From: Tethya wilhelma
Taxonomy: Eukaryota > Porifera > Demospongiae > Tethyida > Tethyidae
Direction of reading: 5' to 3'
Assembly (NCBI GenBank): GCA_964030475.1
Contig: CAXIPT010000025.1
Span: 22,507-86,506 of the forward strand
DNA length: 64,000 nt
A program made the translations under genes and the position numbers. Numbering within the stretch: position 1 is the first letter of the stretch; each line of letters starts with the position of its first letter. The notes beneath the pieces are model-generated. The model ran no database searches and had not been told where the DNA came from. It saw only the letters and a list, made by a program, of their open reading frames with translations. Shown here piece after piece: positions 33,420 to 45,111 of this stretch.

Positions 33420-34116
33420 TGCAGTTGTGGACTTGTCTCAATCCCGGCAGCCCTCTGGAGAACAGGATCACCAAGCAGTGGCAGGACATTGGCTTCCAAG
33501 GAGACAACCCAGCCACTGATTTCAGGGGCATGGGTGTACTTGGCCTCTACTGTCTCAGGTAAACGACTTCGCTCGGTCTCACTGTCCAAACTCACTTTTA
33601 GAGCTATCTTTGGTGCAGGTATTTTGCCTCACAGCACGTTGATAGAGCCAGAGCTGTTCTCTCTCACTCTCACCATCCCAGCTACGGGTAAGCTCCTCTC
33701 ATTATGTCACTGGAACAACTTCAATCCTTGCCATTAAATCTTAGGTATCCTTATGCTCTTGTGGGCATCAACCTCACTAGTATGATGTACCGGTGGTTGG
33801 AGGCTGGAAAGATGAACACGTATTTCTACTCCTCATCTTCTGAATGGCCTCTTCAGTTGAAGGAGTTCCAAGAAATATTTTGTAAGACATGAATAGGTGT
33901 AAACTTAATTGTGTGTGAATCATGCTGCCAGTTTTTAATTTAACTTTTTATTGGCACACATAATTATTTGTAGGTTATTTGTTTGTTGAATTTGACAAGT
34001 TTTGGGTGGACAGGAAGCCAGAGAATGTGATGTCATTTCCTGTGATAAGGGAAGAGTTTGCCACATGGATGGAGCAACGCTACACCACTTCCAAACTTGT
34101 GATGAAATTGAACTGA
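32730..34116 (+). CDS. ELMO domain-containing protein (ELMOD1/2-like)
   Basis: ELMOD proteins are GTPase-activating proteins for Arl2 and Arf-family GTPases. The product begins MAGVLWRVWKWLVHLFTGTC, as in ELMOD1/2, whose N-terminus is hydrophobic. Later exons give LRSLVRNSAHLSEEEVIEVI, LLPAVQPVVERLRGVRVLLA, LWTCLNPGSPLENRITKQW, DIGFQGDNPATDFRGMGVLG, YPYALVGINLTSMMYRWLEA and FYLFVEFDKFWVDRKPENVM-type sequence. The family GAP motif with its catalytic Arg is in the segment WQDIGFQGDNPATDFRGMG (about 33483-33533). The stop is at 34114-34116 after VMKLN. Length is about 290 residues, as in the family. The exon carrying LWTCL follows a long (GT)n tract. Confidence 0.85.
33354..33416. repeat. (GT)n microsatellite before an ELMOD exon
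   Basis: About 60 bp of GT repeat followed by TTTGTGCAG, the acceptor of the ELMO-domain exon. It makes up most of the intron. Confidence 0.9.
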
Positions 34117-34271
34117 GAGTTAATATTATAATGTTAGAAGCTTAAGTATAATTTATCATAATGTATTATTAATAGTGACATTTTCTTTAGCATAACTCTT
34201 TAATTGGGATCAAAACTTAATTATAATATTGTAAATATTATCATTGCACATACAAAGTGCACACCCAGCTA

Positions 34272-34603
34272 TCAAGTACTGGCAGCAGTTGCTGTGAGAA
34301 TGCTGTCACAGTTTCCTCCCAGTGAGTTCATCTTTTGTCTTATCATCTCCTGCAGTTCATTCAGTTCCTTCTCTTTAGCTCCTAGCACCTTCTGCAGCTC
34401 CTCAGTCGCCTGCTTCGACTGAGTAGGAGCAATGGTCTTACTTGGAGTAGCTCACTGGGTGTAGCAACTGTACCTTGTCATATTCTCTGCTGTAGAGAGG
34501 AACCACACTTGTCCTGGCCTCAAAGTTGGACACGGTGAGATGGTCTTCTTTTGGAATACCTGTAGGCCTCCTTCACGGCCGAGGACACAGTGTGTGTGTG
34601 TAT

Positions 34604-34644
<41 letters not shown>

Positions 34645-35310
34645 TTAGAAATATGTGATTGCTTTAAAAGTGTAAACTTCCAACAAATTAGTTGTATGAC
34701 TCACCAAGCTGGTTGTGATGAAGCCTGTTGTGTGCTCAATTTGTCAAGCTCTGACAGCTTCTGAAAAGTTCTAAACTCTTCAAAGATCTGTTGATGCTTA
34801 TCCTGAGGATATTTACCTATATCATAATGGTTGACATATCACAACATACTGGCTCTCTACCTCAATGGCAGTGCCTATGCTGCCGTGGATTTGTTCCCAA
34901 CATTTCTCAGCTATCTTGAGCACATCTCCCGCCATAAAACGGGAAAGATCTTCATGTCTATAACATTAGGTGCACAGTGTGTGTGTGTGTGTGTAAGAAT
35001 GAATCTATCCCCATCCCAAGCCCAGCCCAGCTAAGCTATGTACACACCTGTGGAGAACGCCTTGGTACTGTTTCGCAATAGCCTTCAATCTCTCGACTCT
35101 CTGTCCTCTCACTCTCAACGTGGGACAGCCGTCCATTCCAGTACCAGTTTGATCAGATTCAACACCTGATGTTTTACCCTCATCAGTGGAAAGATCATTT
35201 TTCACGCCTTCATTCAAGTCTTCACTGTTGGCACTTGGTCCTTTGGACTGGCCAGTATCAGTGCTGCTGAGAATAACTGCTTCTGTTTCATTTGATCCCT
35301 CGCTTTCCAT
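34272..35310 (-). CDS. PMF1/Nnf1-like kinetochore protein
   Basis: Starts at ATG 35310 with an acidic, Ser/Thr-rich head, then TLRVRGQRVERLKAIAKQYQ. Further minus-strand exons give HEDLSRFMAGDVLKIAEKCW and EQIHGSIGTAIE (about 34955-34862), KYPQDKHQQIFEEFRTFQKL (34820-34704), GIPKEDHLTVSNFEARTSVV (about 34565-34475) and a coiled-coil end ATEELQKVLGAKEKELNELQ closing at 34272. Human PMF1, the Nnf1 subunit of the MIS12 kinetochore complex, has the same order: helix, EPAWRPSGIPEKDLHSV and a C-terminal coiled coil. The best single match is the PAW…GIPxxDLxxV block. The assignment rests on this motif and the helical architecture; no search was possible. Confidence 0.5.
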
Positions 35311-35392
35311 ATCACTGTCGTCCTTCTCTTTGAGTGCCTATAATTTTCCCGCCACAACAATATTACTTTTCTGACGGTTAATTAGAGACGCA

Positions 35393-35473
35393 ATGGAACT
35401 GATGTGCAAGATCAGGATATTTGCTCTTTTCATGATGTTCCTCTTTTGCGCTATTTTTACTTCTTTTTATGAG
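35393..35473 (+). CDS. Possible signal-anchor first exon
   Basis: ATG 83 bp from the PMF1-like start codon opens MELMCKIRIFALFMMFLFCA plus IFTSFYE and ends in a GTAAGG donor. The next acceptor-like site (35643) leads into sequence antisense to the secreted gene below, with a stop after 37 codons. A divergent membrane-protein gene is possible but not proven. Confidence 0.25.
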
Positions 35474-35657
35474 GTAAGGTAAATATAATGAGATGGGTTT
35501 ATTATAAAGATAGTAATGAATCTGATGATACTGAAATAATATGAAACTGTGAGATAATGCTGAATAAATAAATAAATATATATTATGTCTAATTTTCTCC
35601 TATAGGTATTGAAGTGATAATAGTTGCTCTATTGATATTTTAGGTCAGTTCTCTTGG

Positions 35658-36424
35658 TCAGCTGCAGTTCAGTGATTGGGACAGGAGGGAGCGATGGGGG
35701 TCAGGCAGGGAGGCTGCGATCCAGTCACATTGGTCCTCAATGCCGTGCACTGCATAGGAGTTGACGATGTTGGCAGTAGCAGAGCGGATGTTGAGCTGTT
35801 GTACCTTGGTGGTGCAGTAATGGTGCAGCAGGGAGTTGTTCTCCTCCTCAAGATCGCAGCTGCTGGGAGCTCCTTCCACAAACGGTACCACCATTTCCAC
35901 TGTCACTGTGTTGCCACTTGGCTGGGCCGTTATATTGACACCACCCTCTGTGTTGTTGATGGCTTTTATCATCTCGCAGCCATCCTCTAGGTTCTTCCTG
36001 AGCAGGAACTGGAGGGACTCAGAGTCTGAGCTGTTGGCTGTTCTCAGGAGGTTGTAGTAGGCTAGGAACTGGCACAGTCCGTTGGTGATCTTTTCACTGA
36101 ATTGCTGACTCTCGCTGTCCATGGTGCTCCCTGATCCATGACTCACAATGGCTGATTGCAGTTGACGCTGTGTGCATAAAAACATTAGCAATCATTACCA
36201 ATTCAACTGACAAGCACATAATGCAGTGGATGTCTTACAGCATAGTAGAAGGTGGCTGTTACTCCGCGATGTAAGCTCCACATCAGCTGAGAGACAGACT
36301 GGTTGTGGCCCTCAGGCTCTGCAGAGCCTTCCACTGGGGCAGCTGTAATAGGAGCTCCCTCTGTTTGAATAGTTGCACAGCAGAAGAGAAGAATGGTGCT
36401 CAGGCAGTATAGCATGGTTGCCAT
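35658..36424 (-). CDS. Secreted cysteine-containing protein, unrecognised
   Basis: Two exons (36424-36239 and 36167-35658) encode about 230 residues. The first has a clear signal peptide (MATMLYCLSTILLFCCATIQ). The mature part has NGLCQFLAYYNLLRTA, a region rich in Asn/Ser/Thr with several N-glycosylation sequons (NNT, NIT, NCS), and about five cysteines, ending SLLSQSLNCS. The predicted content is mostly helical at the start (VSQLMWSLHRGVTATFYYAR), which might suggest a small cytokine-like or four-helix fold, but I recognise no family. It lies downstream of the possible exon at 35393 on the other strand. Confidence 0.6.
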
Positions 36425-37199
36425 GTTGTGGGCTCCTTTGTGATTGACTGGGTTGGTTAATTGCTGAAGATGTTTTGGTGTGGAATGAGATCGGTTGAAG
36501 CTAGATCTTTTGGTGTGGAGTGAGATTGGTGGTTGCTTATATACTCAGCTAGATTGAATTGGTTCCATTTGAGACAATTTCCCCTTTGCTATCGTCTGGA
36601 AGAATACCCATGCGTTTTTTGCCGTCAACGCAATTCCTTTTTCTTTCATTTCCTCTCGCGATCAGAAGATAATTTCCTCATTAATTCATCTGACCACACA
36701 CTCATCCTAGCAGAGGTGATTCAATTAGCGAGCCAGGGGGCCACACCTCAGCCAGCTAACGACCATCTTGAAACCTGTTAAACATTGAGATTAACCAGGC
36801 GGCTAATTAGTTTCCCTAATATTCATCAATGCAGCCTATATTGGCTCAGCGATCTAACATTGTCGTGTAGGATGTTTTGATGTGAACTGGTTGGCCATGC
36901 ATGACTGATGGAGGGTGGCGTGAGCTGGCAAGATAGCCTGGGGGAAAGACAACTATGTGTTCTCACATTCCAAGGATGTTACGCAACGACCATTGTTTGT
37001 CAATTTCAGTTGAGAGGCTATTGAAGCGATAACTTTTGATGTGGGTGGTACGATTGATGCCATACCACAGTCAAACCATGCGTGCAATTGTTTCAAAATT
37101 GAGCACATTGTCATAATGATGTAATGCAAAATGTTTTAAAAAATTTAATTCTAATGATGAAATGATAGAATTGAAAGAGTTCCTACTGATGGCTGCTAG
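36425..37199. other. Intergenic, no gene seen
   Basis: Upstream region of the secreted gene and downstream region of the convertase. It contains a near-repeat, GATGTTTTGGTGTGGAATGAGAT / GATCTTTTGGTGTGGAGTGAGAT (36468-36530), just upstream of the secreted gene. No open frame of interest. Confidence 0.5.
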
Positions 37200-40096
37200 C
37201 TAGACTGCCACTGGGTCTTCCTTGAGAGGAATGAACCTTATCCTGTTGCCATGGAAACGTTTCCTATGGTAGTAGAGTGCTCCGAGGATGAGTGCTGATA
37301 GAATGGCTATCAGTACAACTCCAGCCACAACCCCACAGCAGATGACTGCAATGATTGGAGGGGCTAACCCATCTCCTGCAGGGGTCCAGTTAACTGTAAT
37401 TGGAGGGGCTAACCCATCTCCTGCAGGGGTCCAGTTAACTGTAATTGGAGGGGTTGACCCATCTCCAGGGGTCCTGAGTGGCTCAGTGGGGGGTGGCAAT
37501 GTCAGGAATGAAGTGGTCTCTGTCAGACTGTCGGTGGTTGAGGTGGTGTTGGTCGGGGTTCCTAGGCAGTAGTCCTTGTAACGATGAGTCCCAGGGGGGC
37601 AGGAGGAGACACACTCCAGTGTGGAGGCCACCCTCAAGTGCCGGCAGCTGTCACAGTCCTGAGGCCCTCCTCCTGAGCAGCTGCTGGAGCACTCTTCATG
37701 GCAGACAGCAGGGATGCCACTAACAGCCAGTGGGGTCTGGGATGTTCCATATATGGTAAGAGTGGGAGCACTGATGCTAACGTGTCCATAGGAAGATTTG
37801 AAGGTGACAGTGAGGGTCCACCTTCCCATGGGGTTCTCACTCCAGTGGCGGACACTCATGAATGGCCAGTTGGAGTAGCCCTCATCGTTCACAAAGTCGT
37901 ACCTCCTGTAGGGCAGCAGTGTGGAGAGGGTACCTTGGGGGGAGGTGAGGGTCACGGTGATGTCCCCCCTGCGAGGGTGGGAGTGGTCCAGCCACGAGAG
38001 AACCTCAGACACACTAGTGGCAATGGACAGCTCAAGCTCAAAGTCCTCATAGCCATAGCTCCTTAAATATCCCTCCACAGAGAGAGACAGCCTCACTACA
38101 ACATGCTCCAGGAAGACAATCCCTCCACTGGCACTCACGTCAAACACCACACTGAGAGAGTGGGAGCGACTGGCAGTGCTGCAATGGGTAATTCACAGAC
38201 AGTGCTATTACTATTACATTCATAAGTGAGTTTCTGGTTGGGTGTTAGTCATTGTTAAATTTAATTCTTGTTCACCACCCAGTATTGTAGATTGAATATA
38301 ACAAATATTCTAAAAATTGCTGAATATTTTGTAATTCCAGGCCAAGTCAACACAAAAAAATGAGCACCCTCCTGGAATTCAATGAAACTTGAGGTACACA
38401 TACCTTACCACAAGTTATTATCCCACACCTGATTTGGATGTCATATATGTTACATGGCTTCTGACTTATAAGCATCCGAAATTTGCCATTTTTTGATGAC
38501 ATTTCACCATTTATTAGCAAATAACTAATGCACACAGCGAATTTCACCATTTGTTAGCAAATAACTAATGCTCTGATTGTTTTTAGCTGCCAAGACTGAT
38601 ACCATTGTACTCGGCATGAAATTTTGCTTCAGATGATATACTTGAAGTGGATGGTCACTCGCTAGCAGGTCAAAGGTTATTTTTTAAATCTATAATTGAA
38701 CGTTACTAAAAAAGACGTCTTTTTTCGCGTAATTTTCACTCAGTGTAATCTAAAAGAATCATCCTTTATTTTGTATAAGTTTGGTGATGGAATCTAAATT
38801 GGATCAGGAGATACAGGTCAAAACATATGCCTGAGTATAGTATTTTAATTTATAAGTATTTTTCTCTCATGGATTTTGAACAAAAGTGTATATTTAGTCC
38901 TGTATCTTCTGATCCCATTTAGATCCCATTACCGAACTTGTACATAATAAGGAACAATTTTTGCAGATAACATTGTAAAAAAATTGTGGGGAAAAAGAAG
39001 TCTTTTTTTAGTATAATAACGTCTTCAAAAAATAACCTTTAACCTGCTAACGAATGACCACCCACTTTAAATATATCATTTCAGTAGCTGGAAACAATCA
39101 GAAAAAAAGTTATTTGCTATTAAGTGGCAAGAAATGATCAAAAATGGCAAATTTCAAAGGCTTATAAGTCAGAAGCCATGCAACATATGACACCCAAATC
39201 AGGTGTGGAATAATAACTTGTGGTAAAGTATGTGTACCTCAAGTTTCGTTGAATTCCGTGATGGCGATCATTTTTTTGTGTTGACTTGGCCTGGAATTAC
39301 CCTATATTCAATCTACATAGCAATACTGGGTTGGTGAACAAGAATTAAGTACTATTATTAATTTAAACTAATTAATGAGAGGAGCATACCCTGACGTCTG
39401 AGAGGAATGGACTGTGTGTTCGTGCTGTGATGGTACATTGATCCATCGCTTGGCTCTCGTAACCATGGCTTCAGCATCGACAACACCAAACCCAAACTTG
39501 TGGGAGACCTTGAGTCCTCCGCCATTAGTGGACCACTCCCCAGAGGTCAAGGGGTCGCGAGCAGCAGTGTAGGCAACAAGGTAATGGACATCCCTCCAAG
39601 TCAAGTCAGGACTGCACGAGGCAGACAAGGGAGAGTGCATGTGTGATAACAATTAGAAGAGATGTCTGCTCACTTTGCTTGCAGTACTAGTGCCACCACA
39701 CCTGCCATCAGTGGAGCTGAGGCACTCGTCCCAGTGAAATCGTCACTGCACTCTCCGTTGAGCGTGGTGGTGCTCTGAAGCAAACAAACAGCACGATTGG
39801 TACACCAGTTTTAATGGACCTGCTTAGCTTCTCATTGACTCACCATCTGATCGTAGGCCTCCCAAGTGTCCTCATCTCCGGGATAAGTGCGGGCATTGTA
39901 GCTGAATGTGACGGCCATTTTAGCTGCACACTGCTCATCATAGTCAGCCTGGGCTCCAGTCCGGTCCACGGAGCCAACTGCCAGGGTGTAGATGCTGGAG
40001 ACATAACCATCAGCTGCACAAGAATCAAAGTAGGTGCCTCCATTGCCAGCAGACCAGACATACACCACACCCTTTGAGTTACGTCCCTGTGTACAT

Positions 40097-40169
<73 letters not shown>

Positions 40170-40520
40170 GGGTCTCACATGTGTCGCGCAACTCTCAAGT
40201 GTCCTAGTTGTTATGGCGTCTGGTCCATCAACTTCAAATCCAAAGTCACTAGGACCCCAACTGTTACTGTATACATCAATATGGTTGTCATGGTAACCAA
40301 GAGCACTGGCTTCAATTAAATCAGTCGATTGTGTCAGGTCTAGCTTGAGTCCTCCAATGCTAGCGTTGTAAGCCACGCCCACTCCACAATGTCCGTTGTC
40401 CTTGACCATCCCAACCTCCCCTGCGCACTGGGTGCCATGGGTGTCAGGCTCATCGCCATGGTAATGGTCAGGAGTTGGGTTACTGTCATGGTGTACAAAG
40501 TCCCAACTGGCGTACGCATC

Positions 40521-40562
<42 letters not shown>

Positions 40563-41986
40563 TTTCATAAGTGAGTTTTTGGTTGGGTATTAGTCATTAT
40601 TAAATTATATTCTTGTTCATCAACCAAGTATGCAGATTGAAAATATCAAACTTAAAAATTTCAATTCAGAATATCAAACTTAAAATTTAATTCATATATA
40701 TATACACATACACACACACACACACATTCTTATGATAAGATCAAGAGTATAGAAAGGGTTATAGATAAACTTTCACTTACATAGTTCGTGGCCAGATCAG
40801 GGTGTGCCCTCTCCAGACCTATTGTCAGAGAATGTAGCAGTTGTGTAGAAAGAAAACATTGAAAGTGTGTTTTATGTCTTAATCATTACCATCATCAACG
40901 AAGCCCACGACGACCCCCTGGCCTGTGATGGCCTGCACCCATGCCCCCTCCACCTGCAGGTCGTGCCCAGCCTGGTCTCGGTTCAACTGCATGAGGAGAG
41001 CATCAGCATGATGTCACAGTGTTGCTATGGACACTCACATAGTGACTCACCAAGGCCCACTGGTGCTGCCATTGTGGATCTGTGGGAGGTGTATAGTCTC
41101 TCTTGGTTCTCTGATGGATCACTTGCTGTTCACAATAGTTCACCTGCACACATGATGTGACAATGTGTTGTCACGACTGGTGGCTCCATTGAGAGGCTCA
41201 ATAGGAGCATTCCATGGTTACTATAGTATGCCATTATGGTTACACACTGTATTAACTTGTTTCAATTGAAGCATGCAGCAATGAATGCAGTAATGAATAC
41301 TCCCATGACACCAGTGGCAGTGTGAGGGAGGGCCATCTCTGTACCTCTGTATAAGCCTCTACAGTTACATTACTGCAGCCCACACATTGCATGCATGGAC
41401 ACATGTAGCTCTACTTCACTTCCTGACGTTCCCACTACATTGTCTTACTATACAGTTTTACACTGAGAGGCCATTTCACACATTTGCAAATAAGGAGATT
41501 TTACTACGTGGACTTGTTTCGGGTCATCACATTCCCAATTTGTGATAAGGTGTTGTAGCCATTGCATGCATTAGTCCCAGCTCACTGACCTGCTCCTCTT
41601 GTTCCAGGGCAGCAGTGAGTCCATGCTTGGCACCATTGCTGCTGGAGGAGGAGGTCACTGATCTCTTAGCAACCATACTTCCAAGGGAGGAACTGTTCAC
41701 TTGAAAATGATAGAGATTAGCCAATCGACCAACCTGAAATTAACATACCAATATATTATAAGTGGAACACAATTACAGGTGATTATACCTGTCCATGGTT
41801 GATGAAGCCGTGCTTGTCGGCAATCTGATCAGCTACTCCCGTTCCCCCGACCACTTCAACGGCCCAGCGGTCGCTGTATTTGACCGCCGATCTGACCGCA
41901 CCTCGCCGCAAGCCATCCAATGTATTGGTTGCAGAAGCAGTGCGCGATAGAACGGCTCCCAACAAGAACAGATAGACTAGGCACAT
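37200..41986 (-). CDS. Furin-like transmembrane proprotein convertase
   Basis: A subtilisin-family (S8B) endoprotease that cleaves precursors after paired basic residues in the secretory pathway. Minus-strand order: signal peptide (MCLVYLFLLGAVLSRTASA), prodomain (WAVEVVGGTGVADQIADKHG; VGRLANLYHFQ), a basic maturation site (QRTKRD, near 41070) and the catalytic domain. The catalytic domain has Asp in VVVGFVDDGLERAHPDL (~40895), His in EPDTHGTQCAGE (~40435), oxyanion Asn in VWSAGNGG and Ser in FTGTSASAPMAGVVAL (~39725). A P domain follows (ELELSIATSVSEVLSWLDHS; NPMGRWTLTV), then a Cys-rich furin repeat (CHEECSSSCSGGG…DCDSC), a duplicated juxtamembrane segment, one transmembrane helix (AGVVLIAILSALILGALYY) and a short basic cytosolic tail. 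All catalytic residues are present. A 1.1-kb foldback element fills the intron before the P domain. Confidence 0.9.
37335..37470. repeat. Coding tandem repeat in the convertase stalk
   Basis: A 45-bp unit is repeated about two and a half times, encoding TPAGDGLAPPITVNW between the Cys-rich domain and the transmembrane helix. The copies are nearly identical, implying recent expansion. It would lengthen the membrane-proximal stalk. Confidence 0.85.
38254..39345. mobile_element. 1.1-kb foldback element in a convertase intron
   Basis: Nearly the whole element is a palindrome. The left part 38254-38800 (TTAGTCATTGTTAAATTTAATTC… GGCCAAGTCAACAC… TGGCTTCTGACTTATAAGC) is matched inversely by 38860-39345, with moderate divergence and some indels. 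No transposase frame is seen. The arms resemble a non-autonomous foldback transposon. A 90-bp piece of one end recurs at 40566-40660 in another intron of the same gene. Confidence 0.75.
40100..40161. repeat. (GT)n microsatellite in a convertase intron
   Basis: About 60 bp of GT repeat. On the gene strand it is (AC)n shortly before the acceptor TATGTACACAG of the exon starting GRNSKGVVYVWSAGNGG. Confidence 0.9.
40523..40755. repeat. (AC)n and a fragment of the 1.1-kb foldback end
   Basis: (AC)n at 40523-40554, then 40566-40660 matches the outer end of the element at 38254 (CATAAGTGAGTTTYTGGTTGGGT…TTCTTGTTCA), followed by a short duplicated ATATCAAACTTAAAA motif and (AC)n. Confidence 0.7.
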
Positions 41987-42260
41987 TCTTCACAATAATA
42001 TTGTTATAACAATGAAAGTTGCAGCATCTGTTGGAAATATATACAACGCCTCTTTCAAGCAATAAATTAACGTTGTTTGATCGTTGCGGTGGTTTGCATG
42101 CATACACGCCCACATGCTTCGACCGATTAGTGGGCGTTAACTCGGACCCTGGTGGGCGTTACCAATGTTTATGAAATGAGGTTTGTAAACACGTCCCATA
42201 CATTCAACAAACACTAGACTACACATTCAACAACAATAATATTAACAAATATAAACATGG

Positions 42261-42406
42261 CTAGAGTCTTAAGTTGAACTTTAGTCGTCCTGATTTGTTC
42301 AATAGATAGGCCACAGCTCCAATGCTGACGGCTACCAGGAGTCCAAGACCGGCTAGTTTGGCCCAGCGAGGAACTCTGAAAGAGGAAGGCAGGTTGCTGC
42401 CACTGC

Positions 42407-42461
<55 letters not shown>

Positions 42462-43390
42462 ATCACAGCCAGTGGGTCACTGGAGGTGCAGGTCATGGAC
42501 TTACGGATCCTGAGCAACCATGGCTATCTTATTGAACACCCCATCAGCTATCAATTGATTAGAAGATACAGCAGATACTTCATAGGGATGGGGAAGGCCC
42601 TGCTCATTACAGAATTCCACTGGACTCTGGGCATAATTCTAAGAATGGGGGGAAATGCACCAATGCTCACTATAAAACAGAGAGAGAGAGAGATAGTATT
42701 ATTGTACCTGTTTGACTTTAGGTAAATCTGTCTTGGTAGCAATAAACATACATGGAATCAGATGGGATACCCCACTCTCTATCTGGTTCTGTGGAGAGGA
42801 AACTAATTAACTAGTTCTGCTATTGTGACTGGCCACACTTACAAAGAGTGCTGCTGCTGTTTGGAACGACCTATCATTAGAGGAGTCGTACAAGAGACAG
42901 GCCACGTCACACTGGTCAAGGACCCCCCCTATGGCATCCGACTCTGGCAGGTAATTACTCTCGTGTAACTGAAGGAATTGAAAACGAAACATTTCAGCAA
43001 TCGCCATGGCAACCAGTGAATGACAATAAGAACATACCACAAGGTAGATGTGTTTGCTGGCGTTGGGAAGAGAGAGGGCCCTGACTGTCATGGCCTCCTC
43101 CTCCCCCTCCTGGCCGGGGGAGAGGGCCTCTTCGCGGCCAATGAGACCTTGCACAAACACGCTCTTACCACACTGCCTCTCTCCCAGCACCCTACACCGA
43201 TAGACACTCTTCTGGCGGCCATGGGGCTGCACCTCTGCATGGAGAGAGGGAGGGACTAGCACCACCAACCTCAACCAACACCAGCAACTCACCGAGGAAT
43301 GCAGAAGCCAGGCTTGTGTTCTGTAGGACACGATAGCCCATCCACGATAAGAACTGAGCAGTGTACGAATAGTCTATGCTAGTTTGAAGC
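42261..43390 (-). CDS. RHOT1: Mitochondrial Rho GTPase (Miro), 3' part
   Basis: Miro is an outer-mitochondrial-membrane GTPase linking mitochondria to kinesin and dynein motors. Only the C-terminal third is present. The segment before the second GTPase domain (YSYTAQFLSWMGYRVL) is followed by that domain: P-loop VLGERQCGKSVFVQGLIG, then SKHIYLVLHESNYLPE, VLDQCDVACLLYDSSNDRSF, IPCMFIATKTDLPKVKQ and EFCNEQGLPHPYEVS. The tail anchor is FRVPRWAKLAGLGLLVAVSI and its short basic end (stop 42261-42263). The 5' exons (first GTPase, EF hands) would lie beyond the N gap at 43435. The final intron contains (AG)n whose complement forms the acceptor tract. Confidence 0.85.
42413..42458. repeat. (AG)n at a Miro splice acceptor
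   Basis: On the gene strand this is (TC)n followed by CCCTGCAG, the acceptor of the last Miro exon. Confidence 0.9.
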
Positions 43391-43396
43391 CTGGAA

Positions 43397-43434
<38 letters not shown>

Positions 43435-43710
43435 NNNNNNNNNNNNNNNNNNNNNNNNNNNNNNNNNNNNNNNNNNNNNNNNNNNNNNNNNNNNNNNNNN
43501 NNNNNNNNNNNNNNNNNNNNNNNNNNNNNNNNNNNNNNNNNNNNNNNNNNNNNNNNNNNNNNNNNNNNNNNNNNNNNNNNNNNNNNNNNNNNNNNNNNNN
43601 NNNNNNNNNNNNNNNNNNNNNNNNNNNNNNNNNNNNNNNNNNNNNNNNNNNNNNNNNNNNNNNNNNNNNNNNNNNNNNNNNNNNNNNNNNNNNNNNNNNN
43701 NNNNNNNNNN

Positions 43711-43781
<71 letters not shown>

Positions 43782-43826
43782 TCTAGCCGCTGTCAATAAA
43801 AACTCTCCCTCTCTCTCATTCTGTAG
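43391..43826. other. Assembly gap (N, 43435-43710) between simple repeats
   Basis: (TG)n precedes and (CT)n then (GT)n follow a 276-base run of N. The Miro gene enters from the left and the CERT gene leaves to the right, both truncated, so the gap hides or replaces the 5' parts of both; their true distance is unknown. Confidence 0.95.
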
Positions 43827-44842
43827 GTCTATCGTAAGGAGTTGGAAGAAGACGGTGTGGTTGTTGATCCACTCAGAGCTTCTTATTGTGCTTCTGTAAG
43901 ATATCTCTCCCTCTCTCTCTTTTTCTCTCAAGGCTACTTGTTCTCTTTCCCCTCAGGGTATATCAGCTCGTGAGGTCATCAATTTCTTCTTTGACAAGGA
44001 CACGAGGCTGGAGTGGGAGGGGACTCTGGAGTCAGTGGAGGTCGTGGAGACGTTGGCCGAGGACACCGTCATCTTCCATCAGATGCACAAGAGGGTGTGG
44101 CCATCGACACAGAGAGAGACACTCTTCTGCTCTCACCTTTGCACCCTGACAAACGCCCCTCGGCCTGAGAACATGATTGGCCACACGTGGATGGTGTGCA
44201 ATTTCTCAGTTGAACATGAAGCCATACCAGTGAGTGTTACAATCTCAAGACAGTTAGTTCTCACTGTCGTGGCATGCTGTCATGTTGATGAATTGATCTT
44301 TTAGACTACCAGTAAGTTGATCCGGGCCACGCTCCATGTTGGGATGGTGTGTCAGACCATCGCCAACAGGCCCGTGGAGCCAGGCAAGGAAGCTGAACTC
44401 ACAAGAGATGACATTCAGTGCAAGATCATCTATGCTGCCAATGGTATGAGCTGCACAGATATAACGTGGTTCTGATTTAGACAGATCTTTCACCAGAAAC
44501 AAACTAAAAGGTTGTTACCAGAGAGCTCTGAAACAAAGTTGTAGACACATTAAAGTTTGTTTGTGATGAAAGTCTATCTAAACCAGAACCACAATACCAC
44601 CTATTCGAGAACTTGCCAGAACTTGCTAGAACTATGCCATGCCCTTCTCAACATGCACAAATGTATGTCCTGTGTTGCATAATGCTGAGTTTATTCATTT
44701 GTGTTGACCTCTAGTGAACCCTGGAGGTTGGGCACCCCCCAGTGTAGTGAGGGCAATTGGCAAAAGAGAATTGTGCAAGTTCCTTAGGAAGTTCAGTTCA
44801 ACGGTTCAATCAAGATCACAATCTAGTCCTTTGACTCTATAG
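43827..44842 (+). CDS. CERT1: Ceramide transfer protein, START domain end
   Basis: CERT moves ceramide from ER to Golgi through its C-terminal START domain. Four exons remain: 43827-43895 (VYRKELEEDGVVVDPLRASY), 43957-44229 (REVINFFFDKDTRLEWEGTL, VVETLAEDTVIFHQMHKRVW, TWMVCNFSVEHEAIP), 44305-44443 (LIRATLHVGMVCQTIANRPV, DIQCKIIYAAN) and 44715-44842 (VNPGGWAPPSVVRAIGKREL, then CKFLRKFSSTVQ). The residues lining the ceramide pocket in human CERT (Arg, Glu, Gln, Asn) fall in these blocks. The PH domain and the FFAT motif would be upstream and are lost in the N gap. A 127-bp foldback sits in the last intron. Confidence 0.88.
44466..44592. mobile_element. 127-bp MITE in a CERT intron
   Basis: Inverted termini of about 38 bp (GTGGTTCTGATTTAGACAG and its inverse CTRTCTAAACCAGAACCAC), with 85-90% identity, enclose a short centre. 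No coding capacity. Confidence 0.75.
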
Positions 44843-45111
44843 TAACTGTTACATAACTATCACGGACTGCTACTAGTGAATCTAATGACTGTATTGATCT
44901 CTCTCTCTCTCTCCTGTCTCTGTCTCTCTGTGTGCCATTCTCTCTCCCTCTGTCTGTGCGTGACTTTATCAGTCACTGAAATATAATTTATTTATCAGCC
45001 CAAAGAAGTTGCGCATACAATGTAATAATGTAATACTTTTAGTCGCTCCATTTAACCGAAATTAGTCAAATTTTTCTCTCCGAAGTCAAGCGCTCGAGCT
45101 GAAACAGAAAA

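Noticed and set aside
33330..33737. Cys-Val and Thr-His repeat proteins over GT/AC runs (also 40074-40296, 43384-43899, 49187-49581)
   Set aside because: These are translations of microsatellites with no coding evidence outside the repeat.
35643..35755. Second exon of a plus-strand gene starting at 35393 (VSSLGQLQFSDWDRRERW…)
   Set aside because: It overlaps, antisense, the better supported secreted-protein exon and stops after 37 codons. Kept only as a low-confidence first exon.
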